From an uncultured Eubacterium sp. (GTDB taxonomy: Bacteria; Bacillota; Clostridia; Lachnospirales; Lachnospiraceae), in NCBI GenBank assembly GCA_934351445.1, contig CAKRIZ010000001.1, forward strand, positions 266,880-330,879: 64,000 nucleotides of DNA, written 5' to 3'. Shown piece by piece: positions 9,233-18,137 of the stretch. The notes below the pieces were generated by a model. That model was not told where the DNA came from, did not search any database, and saw only the letters and a list, made by a program, of their open reading frames with translations. The translations under genes and the position numbers were made by a program. The stretch's first letter is position 1. Each line of letters starts with the position of its first letter.

Positions 9233-10774
9233 TTACTTTTTGATGAGTAATGACTTTCCTGTCATCTCCGCAGGCTGCTCCAGATCCATGATCTGAAGTA
9301 ACGTCGGCGCGATATCTGCAAGACATCCGCCCTCGCGCAGCGTATAGGCATCATCGTAGTTTACAAGAATAAACGGAACCGGATTGGTCGTATGTGCGGT
9401 ATGCGGCTTTCCGGTTTCGTAATCAATCATCTTCTCGGCATTTCCATGGTCTGCACAGATAAACATTGCGCCGTCTACATCCTTGACTGCCTGTACTGCA
9501 TCGCCTACAAGCTGGTCTACACGCTCCACAGCCTTTACTGCTGCCTCGATCACACCGGTATGACCTACCATATCCGGGTTTGCAAAGTTGATAATGATCA
9601 CATCATATTTATCTGATTTGATCGCCTCTACCAGATCCATGCCGACCTCAGGGGCACTCATCTCTGGCTTGAGATCATAGGTAGCGACTTCCTTCGGCGA
9701 ATTGACGAGGATACGTGCCTCATCGACATTCGGCTCCTCCACACCACCGTTGAAGAAGAATGTCACGTGTGCATACTTCTCTGTCTCAGCGAGACGAAGC
9801 TGCTTTTTGCCACACTTTGCAAGATATTCACCCAATGTATTTTTTACAGACTCCTTCTCAAATGCAATCAGCTTATTCGGGATCGTCTCATCATAATCCT
9901 TGAAGCATACATAGGTCAGATGTAAGAACGAACGCTCGAACCCTGTAAACTGATCATCGCAGAATGCTCTGGTGATCTCACGTGCGCGATCCGGACGGAA
10001 GTTAAAGAAGATCACAGAATCTCCGTCTTTTACAAGTGAGACCGGCTTACCGTCTTTTACAATAACAGTCGGTAATACAAACTCATCCGTTACATCGTTT
10101 GCATAAGAATCAGCCATTGCCTGAACGGCATCCTCTGCCTGCACACCTTCACCGGTTGTCAGTGATTTGTACGCTTTCTCCACGCGATCCCAGTTGTTAT
10201 CACGATCCATTGCATAATAACGTCCGGATAATGACGCAATCTGGCCCACACCGATCTCATCCATCTTCTCCTGTAATGCAACCACATAATCTTTTCCGGA
10301 TGCCGGAGGTGTATCTCTGCCGTCTAAAAATGCATGTACATAGACGTTCTCCAGACCGTTTTTCTTACACATTTCAAGCAGACCATACAGATGTGTATTA
10401 TGGCTGTGCACACCACCGTCTGATAACAATCCCCATAAATGGAGGTCAGAATTGTTCTTTTTACAGTTCTCAATAGCCTGTAATAATACTTTATTTTCGA
10501 AGAAATCACCGTCCTCGATCGCCTTGGTGATACGGGTCAGATCCTGATAAATGATCCGTCCGGCACCGATATTCATATGTCCGACCTCTGAGTTACCCAT
10601 CTGTCCATCGGGCAGACCGACTGCCAGACCAGACGCATTACCCTTTACAAACGGGCACTCCTTCATCAGCTTGTCCATCACCGGTGTATTTGCCATAGCG
10701 ATCGCATTGCCAACCGGATTGTCATTTAAGCCATATCCATCCAGCACCATTAAAACTACAGGTTTCTTACTCAT
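9233..10774 (-). CDS. gpmI: 2,3-bisphosphoglycerate-independent phosphoglycerate mutase
   Basis: Interconverts 3- and 2-phosphoglycerate in glycolysis. Full length (513 aa) with the alkaline-phosphatase superfamily metal/serine motif DGYGLND near the N-terminus, the active-site serine in GQMGNSEVGHMNIGAGR, and late metal ligands in NFANPDMVGHTG and CADHGNAEKM. Needs Mn2+ in the family. It is separated from the gap-pgk-tpiA cluster by about 7 kb; the gene 45 nt upstream encodes a CapA-type lipoprotein, and no terminator is seen between them. Confidence 0.97.
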   Translation of the reverse strand: MSKKPVVLMVLDGYGLNDNPVGNAIAMANTPVMDKLMKECPFVKGNASGLAVGLPDGQMGNSEVGHMNIGAGRIIYQDLTRITKAIEDGDFFENKVLLQAIENCKKNNSDLHLWGLLSDGGVHSHNTHLYGLLEMCKKNGLENVYVHAFLDGRDTPPASGKDYVVALQEKMDEIGVGQIASLSGRYYAMDRDNNWDRVEKAYKSLTTGEGVQAEDAVQAMADSYANDVTDEFVLPTVIVKDGKPVSLVKDGDSVIFFNFRPDRAREITRAFCDDQFTGFERSFLHLTYVCFKDYDETIPNKLIAFEKESVKNTLGEYLAKCGKKQLRLAETEKYAHVTFFFNGGVEEPNVDEARILVNSPKEVATYDLKPEMSAPEVGMDLVEAIKSDKYDVIIINFANPDMVGHTGVIEAAVKAVERVDQLVGDAVQAVKDVDGAMFICADHGNAEKMIDYETGKPHTAHTTNPVPFILVNYDDAYTLREGGCLADIAPTLLQIMDLEQPAEMTGKSLLIKK

Positions 10775-10819
10775 GTTTTTTTCCTCTTTTCTTTCTACAT
10801 TTTCTATAATGTTGATTTA

Positions 10820-12286
10820 TCATTCATTTTTTGTAACATATCCATCCGCATCAATACTGACGCCATCCGATAAATACTGTTCAAATGTGATAATTCGCTG
10901 CTTTTCCGTCTCATCCGTCTCAAGATAGGTCTGGCGGTTTTCCTGAACACACGGAACAAACCGAAAACCGAGTGCACCGTCTGCACCGATAATCACCTGC
11001 GCAATCGCCGTATCTTTTTTCTTGACACCATCTGTCGGCGTACTGCCAAACCAGAAATTACCCAGACTGTAGATCACCGGCACATCTCCGACATACGATA
11101 TTCCCTGCAGACAATGCGTATGCCCGCCAATGACCGCATCTGCACCTGCCTGTGCAAACTTGACTGCCAGTTCCGTTTGATCCGCCTCATAATAATTCGT
11201 GCCTTCGGTTCCCCAATGGACGAATGCAATCACATAATCGCTCTGCGCCTTCGCGTGGGCAATAACTTCCAGATATTTATCAGGATTTAATGTCTTTAAC
11301 ACACCCGGAGTCGTATCGGTCGCCTCTTTTGTATAGTTATAAGTACGCTCAATCTGCGTCGCCGCAACGAATGCGATCTTGCGCCCGTTCGCCACAAAAT
11401 ACCAGGGGCGTTTGGCCTCATCCAGATTGTTTCCGGCACCGACATTTGGTATTCCTGCCTGATCTAATGTCTCGATCGTATCTGTCAATGCATCCAGACC
11501 ATAATCACACACATGATTATTGGCAATCCCTACAATATCTACACCGAGTTCTTTCAAAATAGACACATTCGCCGGATCGGAGCGGAACGTATATGCTTTT
11601 CCCTCCAAAGGCTCACCCCGGGTACTGAATGTACACTCATTGTTGATCATGAGTATATCGGACTCAGCCATTAATTCCCGCACATCATTACTCAACGCTG
11701 CGGCAAGACCGTTCTGTTTCAAATATTGCATCGTACCAGTCCGGTCATCAAAATTCATATCACCGGCAAAACTGAGTACCGTCTGTTGTGGTGAATTGCA
11801 TGCCTGCCTCGTCACACGTTTTAATTGATCCTGATGTATACCTACCTGCTCACAATAGTCGAGCCATAACACATGCAGCGTGTTACCCGATACGCGATAC
11901 CACACATCGTTATCTTCTGAGACAGCTGCCTGTGCGACCTCATCCAGTACATCTTCGCCATATTTTGCACGGAACCAGAGCAAAAACGACTCATTGATCG
12001 GATAATGTTTCAGAAAATCAGTATTCACCGACAGGATCTCGTCCATCACAGTACCGAGTGCATCCGGCTGATTGATTTGTTGATCTGTCTCTGCCGGCTG
12101 TTTTTCCCCCTCCGAGGGAGCTTCCTGATGGCTGTCCACCTGTTTTTCATCTTCTGGCACGGCTGCCTGTGTACTTACCGCAGGCTGCTCGCTCAAATCA
12201 TCCGACCGGCTGCTGCAACCACACAAAGCGCCTGCAACTGCCATGATACATATAAAAAGGAGTATTCCATGATCCCTTTTTTTCAT
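10820..12286 (-). CDS. CapA/PgsA-type metallophosphatase-fold lipoprotein
   Basis: A 488-residue exported lipoprotein: signal peptide then lipobox LCGC (Cys24), followed by an acidic Q/E-rich linker. From about residue 170 it has the CapA (poly-gamma-glutamate synthesis) fold: FAGDMNFDDR, INNECTFSTRG, GIANNHVCDYG and VIGGHTHCLQG, which carry the calcineurin-like metal ligands. PgsB/PgsC partners are absent here, so a role in polyglutamate capsule is not supported; it may be a stand-alone surface hydrolase. Located between gpmI and a small membrane protein on the same strand. Confidence 0.85.
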   Translation of the reverse strand: MKKRDHGILLFICIMAVAGALCGCSSRSDDLSEQPAVSTQAAVPEDEKQVDSHQEAPSEGEKQPAETDQQINQPDALGTVMDEILSVNTDFLKHYPINESFLLWFRAKYGEDVLDEVAQAAVSEDNDVWYRVSGNTLHVLWLDYCEQVGIHQDQLKRVTRQACNSPQQTVLSFAGDMNFDDRTGTMQYLKQNGLAAALSNDVRELMAESDILMINNECTFSTRGEPLEGKAYTFRSDPANVSILKELGVDIVGIANNHVCDYGLDALTDTIETLDQAGIPNVGAGNNLDEAKRPWYFVANGRKIAFVAATQIERTYNYTKEATDTTPGVLKTLNPDKYLEVIAHAKAQSDYVIAFVHWGTEGTNYYEADQTELAVKFAQAGADAVIGGHTHCLQGISYVGDVPVIYSLGNFWFGSTPTDGVKKKDTAIAQVIIGADGALGFRFVPCVQENRQTYLETDETEKQRIITFEQYLSDGVSIDADGYVTKNE

Positions 12287-12337
12287 TCGTGACTAACTCC
12301 TAACTATTCCCTGATTGACATACGACGTCATTATAAT

Positions 12338-13024
12338 CTATTTTTCAACATTTCGCAACAGATCATTCAAAAAGTCTGCTGCCGTATCCGCATGTGCCGG
12401 ATTGTAGGAAATCGCGATCACCGCATGCTGCGTATACTCCGTATCCGGGAACCCCCCGATATCACAGAGCCGTATTGCACATGCCATCGGTTCTGGCTGT
12501 TCATCCTCATAATCATCATAACGCTGCTCCACTACAACGAGCCGGTCTGTCCATTCCTCAGGCACAACCGATGTCAGATCCATAAAATAACCACTTTCTG
12601 CAAACTCATCAAATTCTTCCTCCGGCATAACTACCAGATCCTCACTGCCGCTCTGCATCCTGACATAAAAGGCCATCCCTGCCTGCGACATTGCGCCGCC
12701 TCCGCTTGATACAGTACCTACCACCGTATCGGTCAAAACAGCCTGTTCCTCCGGAATATCATGCGCCTCCGCATAATCCTGTAAATGCTGCTGCATCCCG
12801 ATATCACTGTCACAGTCTACCACTGCCACAGACAACAAAGGTTTTTTCGTATGTGTCATGGAATAAACCATCGAGATGAAAAAAGCAGCCGCAAGAATCA
12901 CAACCAATACTGGAACCTTCCAGTAATCCCATAAATAACTTCTCTTTTGTGCAGGCGTCATATCGCGGAACGGTATCTCGTCCTTTGAGCGCTCCCGCGG
13001 CTGTCTGTCTGTATGTTTTTTCAT
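12338..13024 (-). CDS. Membrane-anchored protein of unknown function
   Basis: A 228-residue protein I do not recognise. A charged cytosolic N-terminus (about 30 residues, including DMTPAQKRSYLWDYWK) precedes one transmembrane helix (about 34-55). The outer part is acidic, with YDDYEDEQPEPMACAIRL and a region resembling a periplasmic substrate-like domain (AVVDCDSDIGMQQHL). The N-terminal 'YxWDYWKxP' pattern is common in small clostridial membrane proteins. It starts 52 nt before the CapA-like gene and probably shares its transcript. A TTGACA box at about 13102-13107 may be its promoter. Confidence 0.7.
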   Translation of the reverse strand: MKKHTDRQPRERSKDEIPFRDMTPAQKRSYLWDYWKVPVLVVILAAAFFISMVYSMTHTKKPLLSVAVVDCDSDIGMQQHLQDYAEAHDIPEEQAVLTDTVVGTVSSGGGAMSQAGMAFYVRMQSGSEDLVVMPEEEFDEFAESGYFMDLTSVVPEEWTDRLVVVEQRYDDYEDEQPEPMACAIRLCDIGGFPDTEYTQHAVIAISYNPAHADTAADFLNDLLRNVEK

Positions 13025-13114
13025 AAATATGTGTCACTTTCTTTATTATAGTTTCACCAAAAACCGATTTCACGCTTTTAGTATTTCCTATTTCATGTAA
13101 ATTGTCAACCGGTT

Positions 13115-13147
13115 TTAAAAAAGAATCCTGCTCGCAGGATTCTCTTT
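13115..13147 (-). terminator. Terminator of the PadR-PspC operon, separated from it by a MITE
   Basis: Minus strand stem GAATCCTG CGAG CAGGATTC followed by TTTTTT. The upstream flank of the stem (AAAGA) is part of the 8-bp target duplication of the 134-bp element next to it, so the insertion lies between the pspC-like stop and its terminator. Confidence 0.8.
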
Positions 13148-13289
13148 GTTACTGTTCACTCGTACCTCGTTCCAGTAACGGATTTTGCCGATGCTTCGCA
13201 TTCCAGATCGGCAAAATCTGCTACCACCACTGTATCATACGGCATTTTCAGTTCAGAAAATGCCTGCCTGTGAACAGTAACTTCTCTTT
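13140..13289. mobile_element. 134-bp MITE (element B) with 12-bp TIR and 8-bp TSD
   Basis: The body is 13148-13281. Its ends are perfect inverted repeats, GTTACTGTTCAC (13148-13159) and GTGAACAGTAAC (13270-13281). It is flanked directly by the duplication TTCTCTTT (13140-13147 and 13282-13289). Inside are three further hairpins: GTTACTG/CAGTAAC, GATTTTGCCGAT/ATCGGCAAAATC and GGCATTTTC/GAAAATGCC. There is no coding capacity. Its first 45 bp recur identically at 39217-39261 and its end at 36946-36977. Confidence 0.85.
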
Positions 13290-13351
13290 CTATTGTTTTA
13301 TAATATTTTCTCTTTTCGTATTTTTTGTTTGCTCATTTAGATTTTTGCCGC

Positions 13352-13543
13352 CTATTCTGTTTTCGCCGGAATAATGATCGCTGCCACAATATATGCGAGC
13401 ACGCCCGATCCGCCCAGACAGCAGAAGATCACCCACAGCAGCCGGATCACGACCGGATCAATATTAAAATACTCTCCGATACCTCCGCACACACCACATA
13501 ATACACGATTGTCATCTGATTTCATCAGTCTCTTAGTTTCCAT
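13352..13543 (-). CDS. PspC-domain membrane protein
   Basis: A 63-residue protein consisting of a single PspC domain: RLMKSDDNRVLCGVCGGIGEYFNIDP, then a hydrophobic stretch (VVIRLLWVIFCCLGGSGVLAYIVAAIIIP). Stand-alone PspC proteins are common in Gram-positives and are linked to envelope stress. It ends the PadR-DUF1700 cluster. RBS is in the AGGAGGATA stretch just upstream. Confidence 0.92.
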   Translation of the reverse strand: METKRLMKSDDNRVLCGVCGGIGEYFNIDPVVIRLLWVIFCCLGGSGVLAYIVAAIIIPAKTE

Positions 13544-13639
13544 AATAATATCCTCCTGATATAATATCTCCTAAAGTGTTGTTTTTGCCTGTTTTACGCA
13601 CATTGAACCGACACCGCACTTTCACGGTCACATTGCCGT

Positions 13640-13909
13640 TCAGTTTACAGTTTTTAATCTGCATGGAACCGAACAGACACCATCTGACGACTCCGTCCAC
13701 GCAGCAGCCGTATCCGCATCGTCCACCTGATAAGATCCCGATCCACAAAACGGCCACGGTGACAATAGCTTCCAGTTTCCGACAGAAATACTGGCATCAC
13801 CGAGAGTTCCTCCGAGTGCAATGCCTGCGATCGCAACACCGCCACCGATCAGTACACAGATCAGGGAGATCAAAAGCAGATGTTTCATCATTGCATTGAT
13901 CTTATCCAT
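13640..13909 (-). CDS. Short membrane protein, possible truncated DUF4097 partner
   Basis: About 89 residues from ATG 13909 (AGGAGG 8 nt upstream, and 8-bp overlap with the preceding DUF1700 gene). It starts MDKINAMMKHLLLISLICVL with one transmembrane helix. In comparable PadR-DUF1700-PspC clusters this position holds a long DUF4097 protein of roughly 280 residues; here the frame closes after about 90. A phrase resembling the end of DUF4097 proteins (MQIKNCKLNGNVTVKV) is readable in another frame at about 13590-13670, suggesting a frameshift or internal deletion. The decay reading is inference. Confidence 0.5.
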   Translation of the reverse strand: MDKINAMMKHLLLISLICVLIGGGVAIAGIALGGTLGDASISVGNWKLLSPWPFCGSGSYQVDDADTAAAWTESSDGVCSVPCRLKTVN

Positions 13910-14582
13910 TGACACCTACCTCCTTTCTCTTATTCGCAGGCTTTCGTCTGCCGTTATGAAACAGATTCGATACCGCACGCAACAGCCACGGTACAAACTT
14001 ACCAAACAATAACAGCATGAGCACCGCACACAGACATCCTAATGCCACGAGCAGCATACCTACACCAAATGTCATCAATCCACTCGCAAAGCCTCCGGTC
14101 GCAAACCGCACGATTCCTACAATCGCTGCAATCACACCACCGATAATGCCAACGACCGCGATCGCTGCGATCGCAATACTCACACCGAGCACCGTAAGTA
14201 CCGCAGCTAAGATCAGTCCAAACGCCGTACCAGCTACACCGATCCAGAGCGGAAATGTAAACACGGCAACTAAGATAATGAGTATCCATTTGCTTCTCGC
14301 ATCACCCTGACGCTTTGCTGTGCGTTTACCTTCTTCCACACCAGCTCCCCGCATCTGCGGCGGCTGATCTACGGTCCCGGTCTCTGTGTCTGTATCAAGC
14401 CCCTCCCGGATGCTGGCAGCAACCTTCTCGGGAGTACCAAGTTCCTCAATAATCGAGACCTCATCCTCCGACCCTGCATCATTAAAATACTCTCTGTAAT
14501 AAGCGATCGCTTCCTCCCGCTCCTCCTGCGGCAGATCGAGCAACAACTGTTCCAGTTGAAATAAAAATTGCTCCTTTGTCAT
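13902..14582 (-). CDS. DUF1700-family membrane protein
   Basis: About 226 residues from ATG 14582, which overlaps the PadR stop as ATGA. The N-terminus MTKEQFLFQLEQLLLDLPQEE with AIAYYREYFNDAG and IEELGTPEKVA is the hallmark DUF1700 (HAAS-like) segment, followed by a basic linker and several hydrophobic helices (about residues 95-205). The gene is always paired with PadR regulators in such clusters; the soluble domain is thought to contact the regulator. Function is otherwise unknown. Confidence 0.88.
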   Translation of the reverse strand: MTKEQFLFQLEQLLLDLPQEEREEAIAYYREYFNDAGSEDEVSIIEELGTPEKVAASIREGLDTDTETGTVDQPPQMRGAGVEEGKRTAKRQGDARSKWILIILVAVFTFPLWIGVAGTAFGLILAAVLTVLGVSIAIAAIAVVGIIGGVIAAIVGIVRFATGGFASGLMTFGVGMLLVALGCLCAVLMLLLFGKFVPWLLRAVSNLFHNGRRKPANKRKEVGVNG

Positions 14583-14902
14583 ACAAACTCCTCCCCTGCA
14601 AACAATGCAGTTATCTTCCTCGAATAATCCATCCACTCACTCCGGTATAACTGCAGCTGAGCCATACCTGCTGCCGTGATCTTATAGTATCTGCGGTTTC
14701 TGCCTGCGCATTCCCTATCATAGATTTCCAGACAATCATCCTTTTGCAGTCTCCGCAGCACCGGATATAACGTGGATTCCGACACATCGATTGTCTGACG
14801 CACATCCTGTGTGATCTTATATCCATAGGTTCCTTCTTCTTCCTTGGATACGACTGCCAGCACAATCGCGTCAAGCAGTGCCGCTCCTGTATTAAAGACC
14901 AT
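14579..14902 (-). CDS. PadR-family transcriptional regulator
   Basis: A 107-residue winged-helix regulator. Motifs: LDAIVLAVVSKEEEGTYGYKITQDV, SESTLYPVLRRLQKDDCLE, and RNRRYYKITAAGMAQL, which form the PadR DNA-binding domain; the short C-terminal helix would dimerise. It leads the operon padR-DUF1700-small membrane protein-pspC, joined by start/stop overlaps, and probably represses its own promoter as PadR proteins usually do. Confidence 0.93.
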   Translation of the reverse strand: MVFNTGAALLDAIVLAVVSKEEEGTYGYKITQDVRQTIDVSESTLYPVLRRLQKDDCLEIYDRECAGRNRRYYKITAAGMAQLQLYRSEWMDYSRKITALFAGEEFV

Positions 14903-14957
14903 TCCATCACTCCCTGCTCTTACACTTGTATTTGTATAATACTGTTTTACATTTAAT

Positions 14958-14986
14958 ACTATATGCTATATAATATTATTTGTCAA
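14958..14986 (-). promoter_or_regulatory. Promoter of the padR operon
   Basis: Minus strand TTGACA (14981-14986), 17-bp spacer, TATAGT (14958-14963). The AT-rich spacer carries the dyad ATATAGCATATAGTAT-like sequence, a plausible PadR operator. Confidence 0.75.
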
Positions 14987-14994
14987 TAGATATT

Positions 14995-15037
14995 ATAAAA
15001 ATAACCCTGAACATCACTCATATGACATCCAGGGTTC
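14995..15037 (-). terminator. Terminator of thiC
   Basis: Minus strand AACCCTGgA ... TCAGGGTT stem followed by ATTTTTAT, 28 nt after the thiC stop. Confidence 0.8.
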
Positions 15038-15064
15038 TCACATATTACTTTTTCATACACAATA

Positions 15065-16375
15065 TCATTCGTCAAAAATGCTCACGATCTCGCCATCCAG
15101 AATACGGTTCGTATTTTTCACTGCACAGAAGTTGCCGCACATACTACAGGTATCTTCCTTTTCCGGTGCAGCCTCCTCCCGGTAGCGTCTCGCCTTTTCA
15201 GGATCCATTGCAAGCGCAAACATGGCTTCCCAATCCAGCTTTTTGCGTGCCTCGCTCATCTTGTAATCCCAGTCGGCTGCCCCTGGAACTCCCTTTGCGA
15301 TATCTGCGGCGTGTGCCGCGATCTTTGCTGCTATAATGCCTTCCTTCACATCATCTGCATTCGGCAGGCGCAGATGCTCTGCCGGTGTCACATAACAGAG
15401 GAATGCTGCGCCGCTCGCTGCCGCGATCGCGCCTCCAATCGCAGAAGTAATATGATCATATCCCGGTGCTACATCTGTCACCAATGGTCCTAACACATAA
15501 AACGGCGCACCATGACACAGTGTCTTCTGAATCTCCATATTGGCTGCGATCTGATTCATCGGCATATGTCCCGGTCCCTCGATCATGACCTGGACATCAT
15601 GCTCCCATGCACGTTTCGTCAATTCTCCGAGTGTGATCAGTTCCTCGATCTGCGCCGTATCTGTCGCATCCGCAATACATCCGGGTCTGCATGCATCGCC
15701 GAGACTCATTGTGATGTCATATTCCTGACAGATATCAAGTATCTCATCATAATGCTCATAAAATGGATTCTCCTGCCCGGTCATCTCCATCCATGCGAAC
15801 ATAATCGATCCACCTCTGGAAACGATGTTCATCAGACGCTTATTATTCTTAAAACGTGCGGCTGTTGCACGATTCATGCCACAGTGGATCGTCATAAAAT
15901 CGACGCCATCCTCCGCATGCATTTTTACAATATCCAGCCATTCCTGTGACGTGATCTGTCCGAGCGGCTTGTGATAATAGACAACTGCATCATAGATCGG
16001 TACGGTTCCGATCATAGCCGGAGATGTCTCTGTCAGCTTTCTTCGGAATGTTCTCGTATCTCCGTAAGAACTCAGATCCATGATCGCCTCCGCTCCCATG
16101 TCTATCGCTGCGCGTACTTTTTCATACTCCATGTCCACGTCCTTCCAGTCGCGTGATACGCCCAGATTGACATTGATCTTTGTTGTCAATTTTGCACCCA
16201 CTCCACTCGGACTGAGTGCCTTGTGATTTTTGTTGCATGGAATGATCACCTCGCCTTTTGCGACCAGTTCCCGGATCGTCTCCGGTGCCAGATGCTCTTT
16301 TTCTGCTACAATCTCCATCTGTGAAGTGATGATACCCTGACGTGCGGCATTCATCTGTGTTGTGTACTCTGCCAT
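15065..16375 (-). CDS. thiC: Phosphomethylpyrimidine synthase ThiC
   Basis: Radical-SAM enzyme that converts AIR to the HMP-P pyrimidine of thiamine. The start is ATG 16375 (MAEYTTQ), with AGGAGG just upstream; the longer open frame to 16519 runs into the riboswitch. About 436 residues, the short bacterial form without the plant/E. coli N-terminal extension. Motifs: RREGG-equivalent [32 protein letters not shown], and the C-terminal iron-sulfur motif [11 protein letters not shown] (CX2CX4C). Single gene controlled by the TPP riboswitch upstream. Confidence 0.97.
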   Translation of the reverse strand: MAEYTTQMNAARQGIITSQMEIVAEKEHLAPETIRELVAKGEVIIPCNKNHKALSPSGVGAKLTTKINVNLGVSRDWKDVDMEYEKVRAAIDMGAEAIMDLSSYGDTRTFRRKLTETSPAMIGTVPIYDAVVYYHKPLGQITSQEWLDIVKMHAEDGVDFMTIHCGMNRATAARFKNNKRLMNIVSRGGSIMFAWMEMTGQENPFYEHYDEILDICQEYDITMSLGDACRPGCIADATDTAQIEELITLGELTKRAWEHDVQVMIEGPGHMPMNQIAANMEIQKTLCHGAPFYVLGPLVTDVAPGYDHITSAIGGAIAAASGAAFLCYVTPAEHLRLPNADDVKEGIIAAKIAAHAADIAKGVPGAADWDYKMSEARKKLDWEAMFALAMDPEKARRYREEAAPEKEDTCSMCGNFCAVKNTNRILDGEIVSIFDE

Positions 16376-16459
16376 ATGTAATTCCTCCTTTTTGTGTATC
16401 ACCTGATCGCCATCCTGATTACCATCTATGCAACAAAGCCAAGTGAATGTACAACGGAG

Positions 16460-16496
16460 CGTTTTATGTGATAGGAATTTCCTATCACATAAAAAA
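16460..16496. repeat. Dispersed palindromic repeat A, copy 2
   Basis: 33-bp palindrome at 16462-16494 identical to copy 1 (half-site TTTTATGTGATAGGAA), preceded by CGGAGCG. It abuts the thiC attenuator, sharing its T-run, so the leader RNA contains the extra hairpin between attenuator and thiC. Confidence 0.85.
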
Positions 16497-16534
16497 GCTG
16501 TGTTGCAGGGTGAATCCACTCTACAACACAGCCT
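16489..16534 (-). terminator. Attenuator of the TPP riboswitch
   Basis: Minus strand GCTGTGTTG...CAACACAGC followed by TTTTTT, located between the TPP aptamer and thiC. Position and structure fit transcription termination when TPP is bound. Confidence 0.85.
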
Positions 16535-16563
16535 ATCTCACGAGTCTGCCATAAGTCTCTATC

Positions 16564-16650
16564 ATCCCTACGTTGGCATTATCCAAATCAGGTTTATGGG
16601 TTAAAGCGATCCAGCTTACTCTCAGCCTGCTCTCTGCAAGCTCCCCATGT
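16564..16650 (-). promoter_or_regulatory. TPP riboswitch (THI element)
   Basis: Minus strand contains the conserved blocks in order: GGGGAGC, CAGGCTGAGA, ACCTGAT, GGATAATGCC and AACGTAGGGA. These are the thi-box pyrimidine- and pyrophosphate-binding segments. It controls thiC through the attenuator 30 nt downstream. Confidence 0.95.
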
Positions 16651-16688
16651 TTTTATGATTCCGCAGCCGGATGAACCGACTGCTGTTG

Positions 16689-17099
16689 TTATCCTACCAT
16701 AAACCCTTCTAAATCGCAAGAAAAATCAAGCGTCTGCCCTGCAATATTATTTTTTAACAAAAATTTAGATATTGTATTCATTATTTTTGCATACAGATAC
16801 TGCTTATTCAATTTCTTTTTATGGTATTCCAGATCCGTTCCACGCGTATGCTCCTCTAACACATGCGTAAAATATCTCTCCCAGCTCAGATATCTGGCGA
16901 TTGTCTTTAGTAACGCAATGTCGGTGATTTTTCGTTTTCCACGCTCTTTTTCTCTTCTTGCCTGACGCTGCTCAATATCTTTTACAATAACGGTGTTGTA
17001 GATTCCTTCCAAATACTGATCTATTTTTTCGTCCGTGCGGTTCATTACTGCCACATACGGAATTCCACCAGTTTTCATAAACACTGCAAAATCTTGCAA
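16689..17099 (-). pseudogene. Truncated DUF4143-type AAA ATPase remnant
   Basis: 136 codons matching only the middle and end of AAA_14/DUF4143 ATPases: MKTGGIPYV, YLEGIYNTVIVKDI, and IALLKTIARYL. The Walker A/B half is absent. The C-terminal third (KKLNKQYLYAKIMNTISKFLLKNN) does not fit the usual DUF4143 end and is low in GC. The open frame ends exactly where the oppositely oriented XRE fragment begins. Family members are usually 380-430 residues with an intact P-loop, so this is almost certainly non-functional. Confidence 0.7.
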
Positions 17100-17341
17100 T
17101 GCGCATGGGAGTGACGAGATCCGGGGTCAATGCCTGGGAAATGGGCATTTCGAAACCTAGCCTAGATAATCTGATAACCCTCAGCAGAATCTTTCACACG
17201 ACAACCGATTATCTGCTGGGTATAGAAAATGAAGATATCATCATTATCAACAATTTTTCAATGGAGGAAAAGGAACTGGTGACACGCTTGGTTCGTTATA
17301 TAGAAAATACGCGGAATATGGATACCGACCAAAAAAAATAA
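17099..17341 (+). pseudogene. 5'-truncated XRE-family regulator
   Basis: 80 codons containing the second half of an HTH_3 domain: GVTRSGVNAWEMGISKPSLDNLITLSRIFHTTTDYLLG, then an acidic tail. The first helix and the start of the domain (about 20 residues) are missing; an in-frame stop lies 7 codons upstream of the ATG at 17099. I see no ribosome-binding site. It abuts the truncated ATPase head to head, so a deletion or rearrangement probably removed both 5' ends. Confidence 0.7.
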
Positions 17342-17367
17342 GAGACTTGCGTCTCTTATTTTTTTTG
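17330..17367. terminator. Bidirectional terminator between XRE remnant and tpiA
   Basis: AATAAGAGAC TTGC GTCTCTTATT with an A-run on the left and T-run on the right; it can stop both the plus-strand remnant and tpiA on the minus strand. Confidence 0.88.
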
Positions 17368-17375
17368 ATAGAAAA

Positions 17376-18122
17376 TTAGTAGTTTACAATCTTTCCGAAG
17401 TCTGCCTTTAAGCTTGCTCCGCCTACCAGACCACCATCGATGTCAGGCTGAGCAAACAACTCCGCTGCATTTCCTGCATTTACAGATCCACCGTACTGGA
17501 TGCGTACTGCATCTGCGGTAGCTGCATCATACATCTCTGCAACACAATCACGGATACCCTTACATACTTCCTGTGCCTGCTCTGTAGTAGCAGTCTTGCC
17601 AGTTCCGATCGCCCAGATCGGCTCATATGCGATAACCATGCTCTTTACCTGATCTGCTGTGATTCCAGCGAGATCAGACTTGATCTGCAGACGGATCCAA
17701 TCCATAGTCACACCCATCTCTCTCTGCTCTAATGTCTCTCCGCAGCACAGGATCGGTGTCAGACCTGCCTCGAATGCCTTCTTTACTTTCTTGTTCAGTA
17801 ATACGTCATCCTCTTTGAAGTAGTCACGACGCTCTGAGTGTCCGATGATGACATACTTTACTCCGGCATCTACTAACATTGCTGCTGAGATCTCTCCGGT
17901 GTATGCACCCTTCTCCTCAAAATACATGTTCTCGGCACCTACTGCTACGTTGGTTCCTTTTACTGCCTCTACGACAGGTACGATATCGATTGCGGGTACG
18001 CAATATACGACATCTACGCTGTCTGATTTTACGAGATCCTTCAGATCTGCACATAATTTTACTGCCTCACTGGGAGTCATGTTCATCTTCCAGTTTCCGG
18101 CTACGATTTTACGTCTTGCCAT
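17376..18122 (-). CDS. tpiA: Triose-phosphate isomerase
   Basis: Interconverts DHAP and glyceraldehyde-3-phosphate. Start at ATG 18122 ([14 protein letters not shown]) with GGAGG 8 nt upstream; the ATG at 18137 is not preceded by a site. About 248 residues, normal length. Motifs: GNWKMN (catalytic Lys), IIGHSERR (catalytic His), [14 protein letters not shown] (catalytic Glu) and the phosphate loop [17 protein letters not shown]. Last gene of gap-pgk-tpiA. Confidence 0.98.
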   Translation of the reverse strand: MARRKIVAGNWKMNMTPSEAVKLCADLKDLVKSDSVDVVYCVPAIDIVPVVEAVKGTNVAVGAENMYFEEKGAYTGEISAAMLVDAGVKYVIIGHSERRDYFKEDDVLLNKKVKKAFEAGLTPILCCGETLEQREMGVTMDWIRLQIKSDLAGITADQVKSMVIAYEPIWAIGTGKTATTEQAQEVCKGIRDCVAEMYDAATADAVRIQYGGSVNAGNAAELFAQPDIDGGLVGGASLKADFGKIVNY

Positions 18123-18137
18123 TTTATTTTCCTCCAA

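Noticed and set aside
10820-12286. Poly-gamma-glutamate capsule synthesis locus
   Set aside because: Only a CapA-like protein is present; the ligase and membrane partners are missing nearby.
13102-13374. Plus-strand 90-codon frame
   Set aside because: Covers the 134-bp MITE and a terminator; no RBS or recognisable protein.
16376-16519. N-terminal extension of ThiC
   Set aside because: It would translate repeat A2 and the riboswitch terminator; a perfect RBS precedes ATG 16375.
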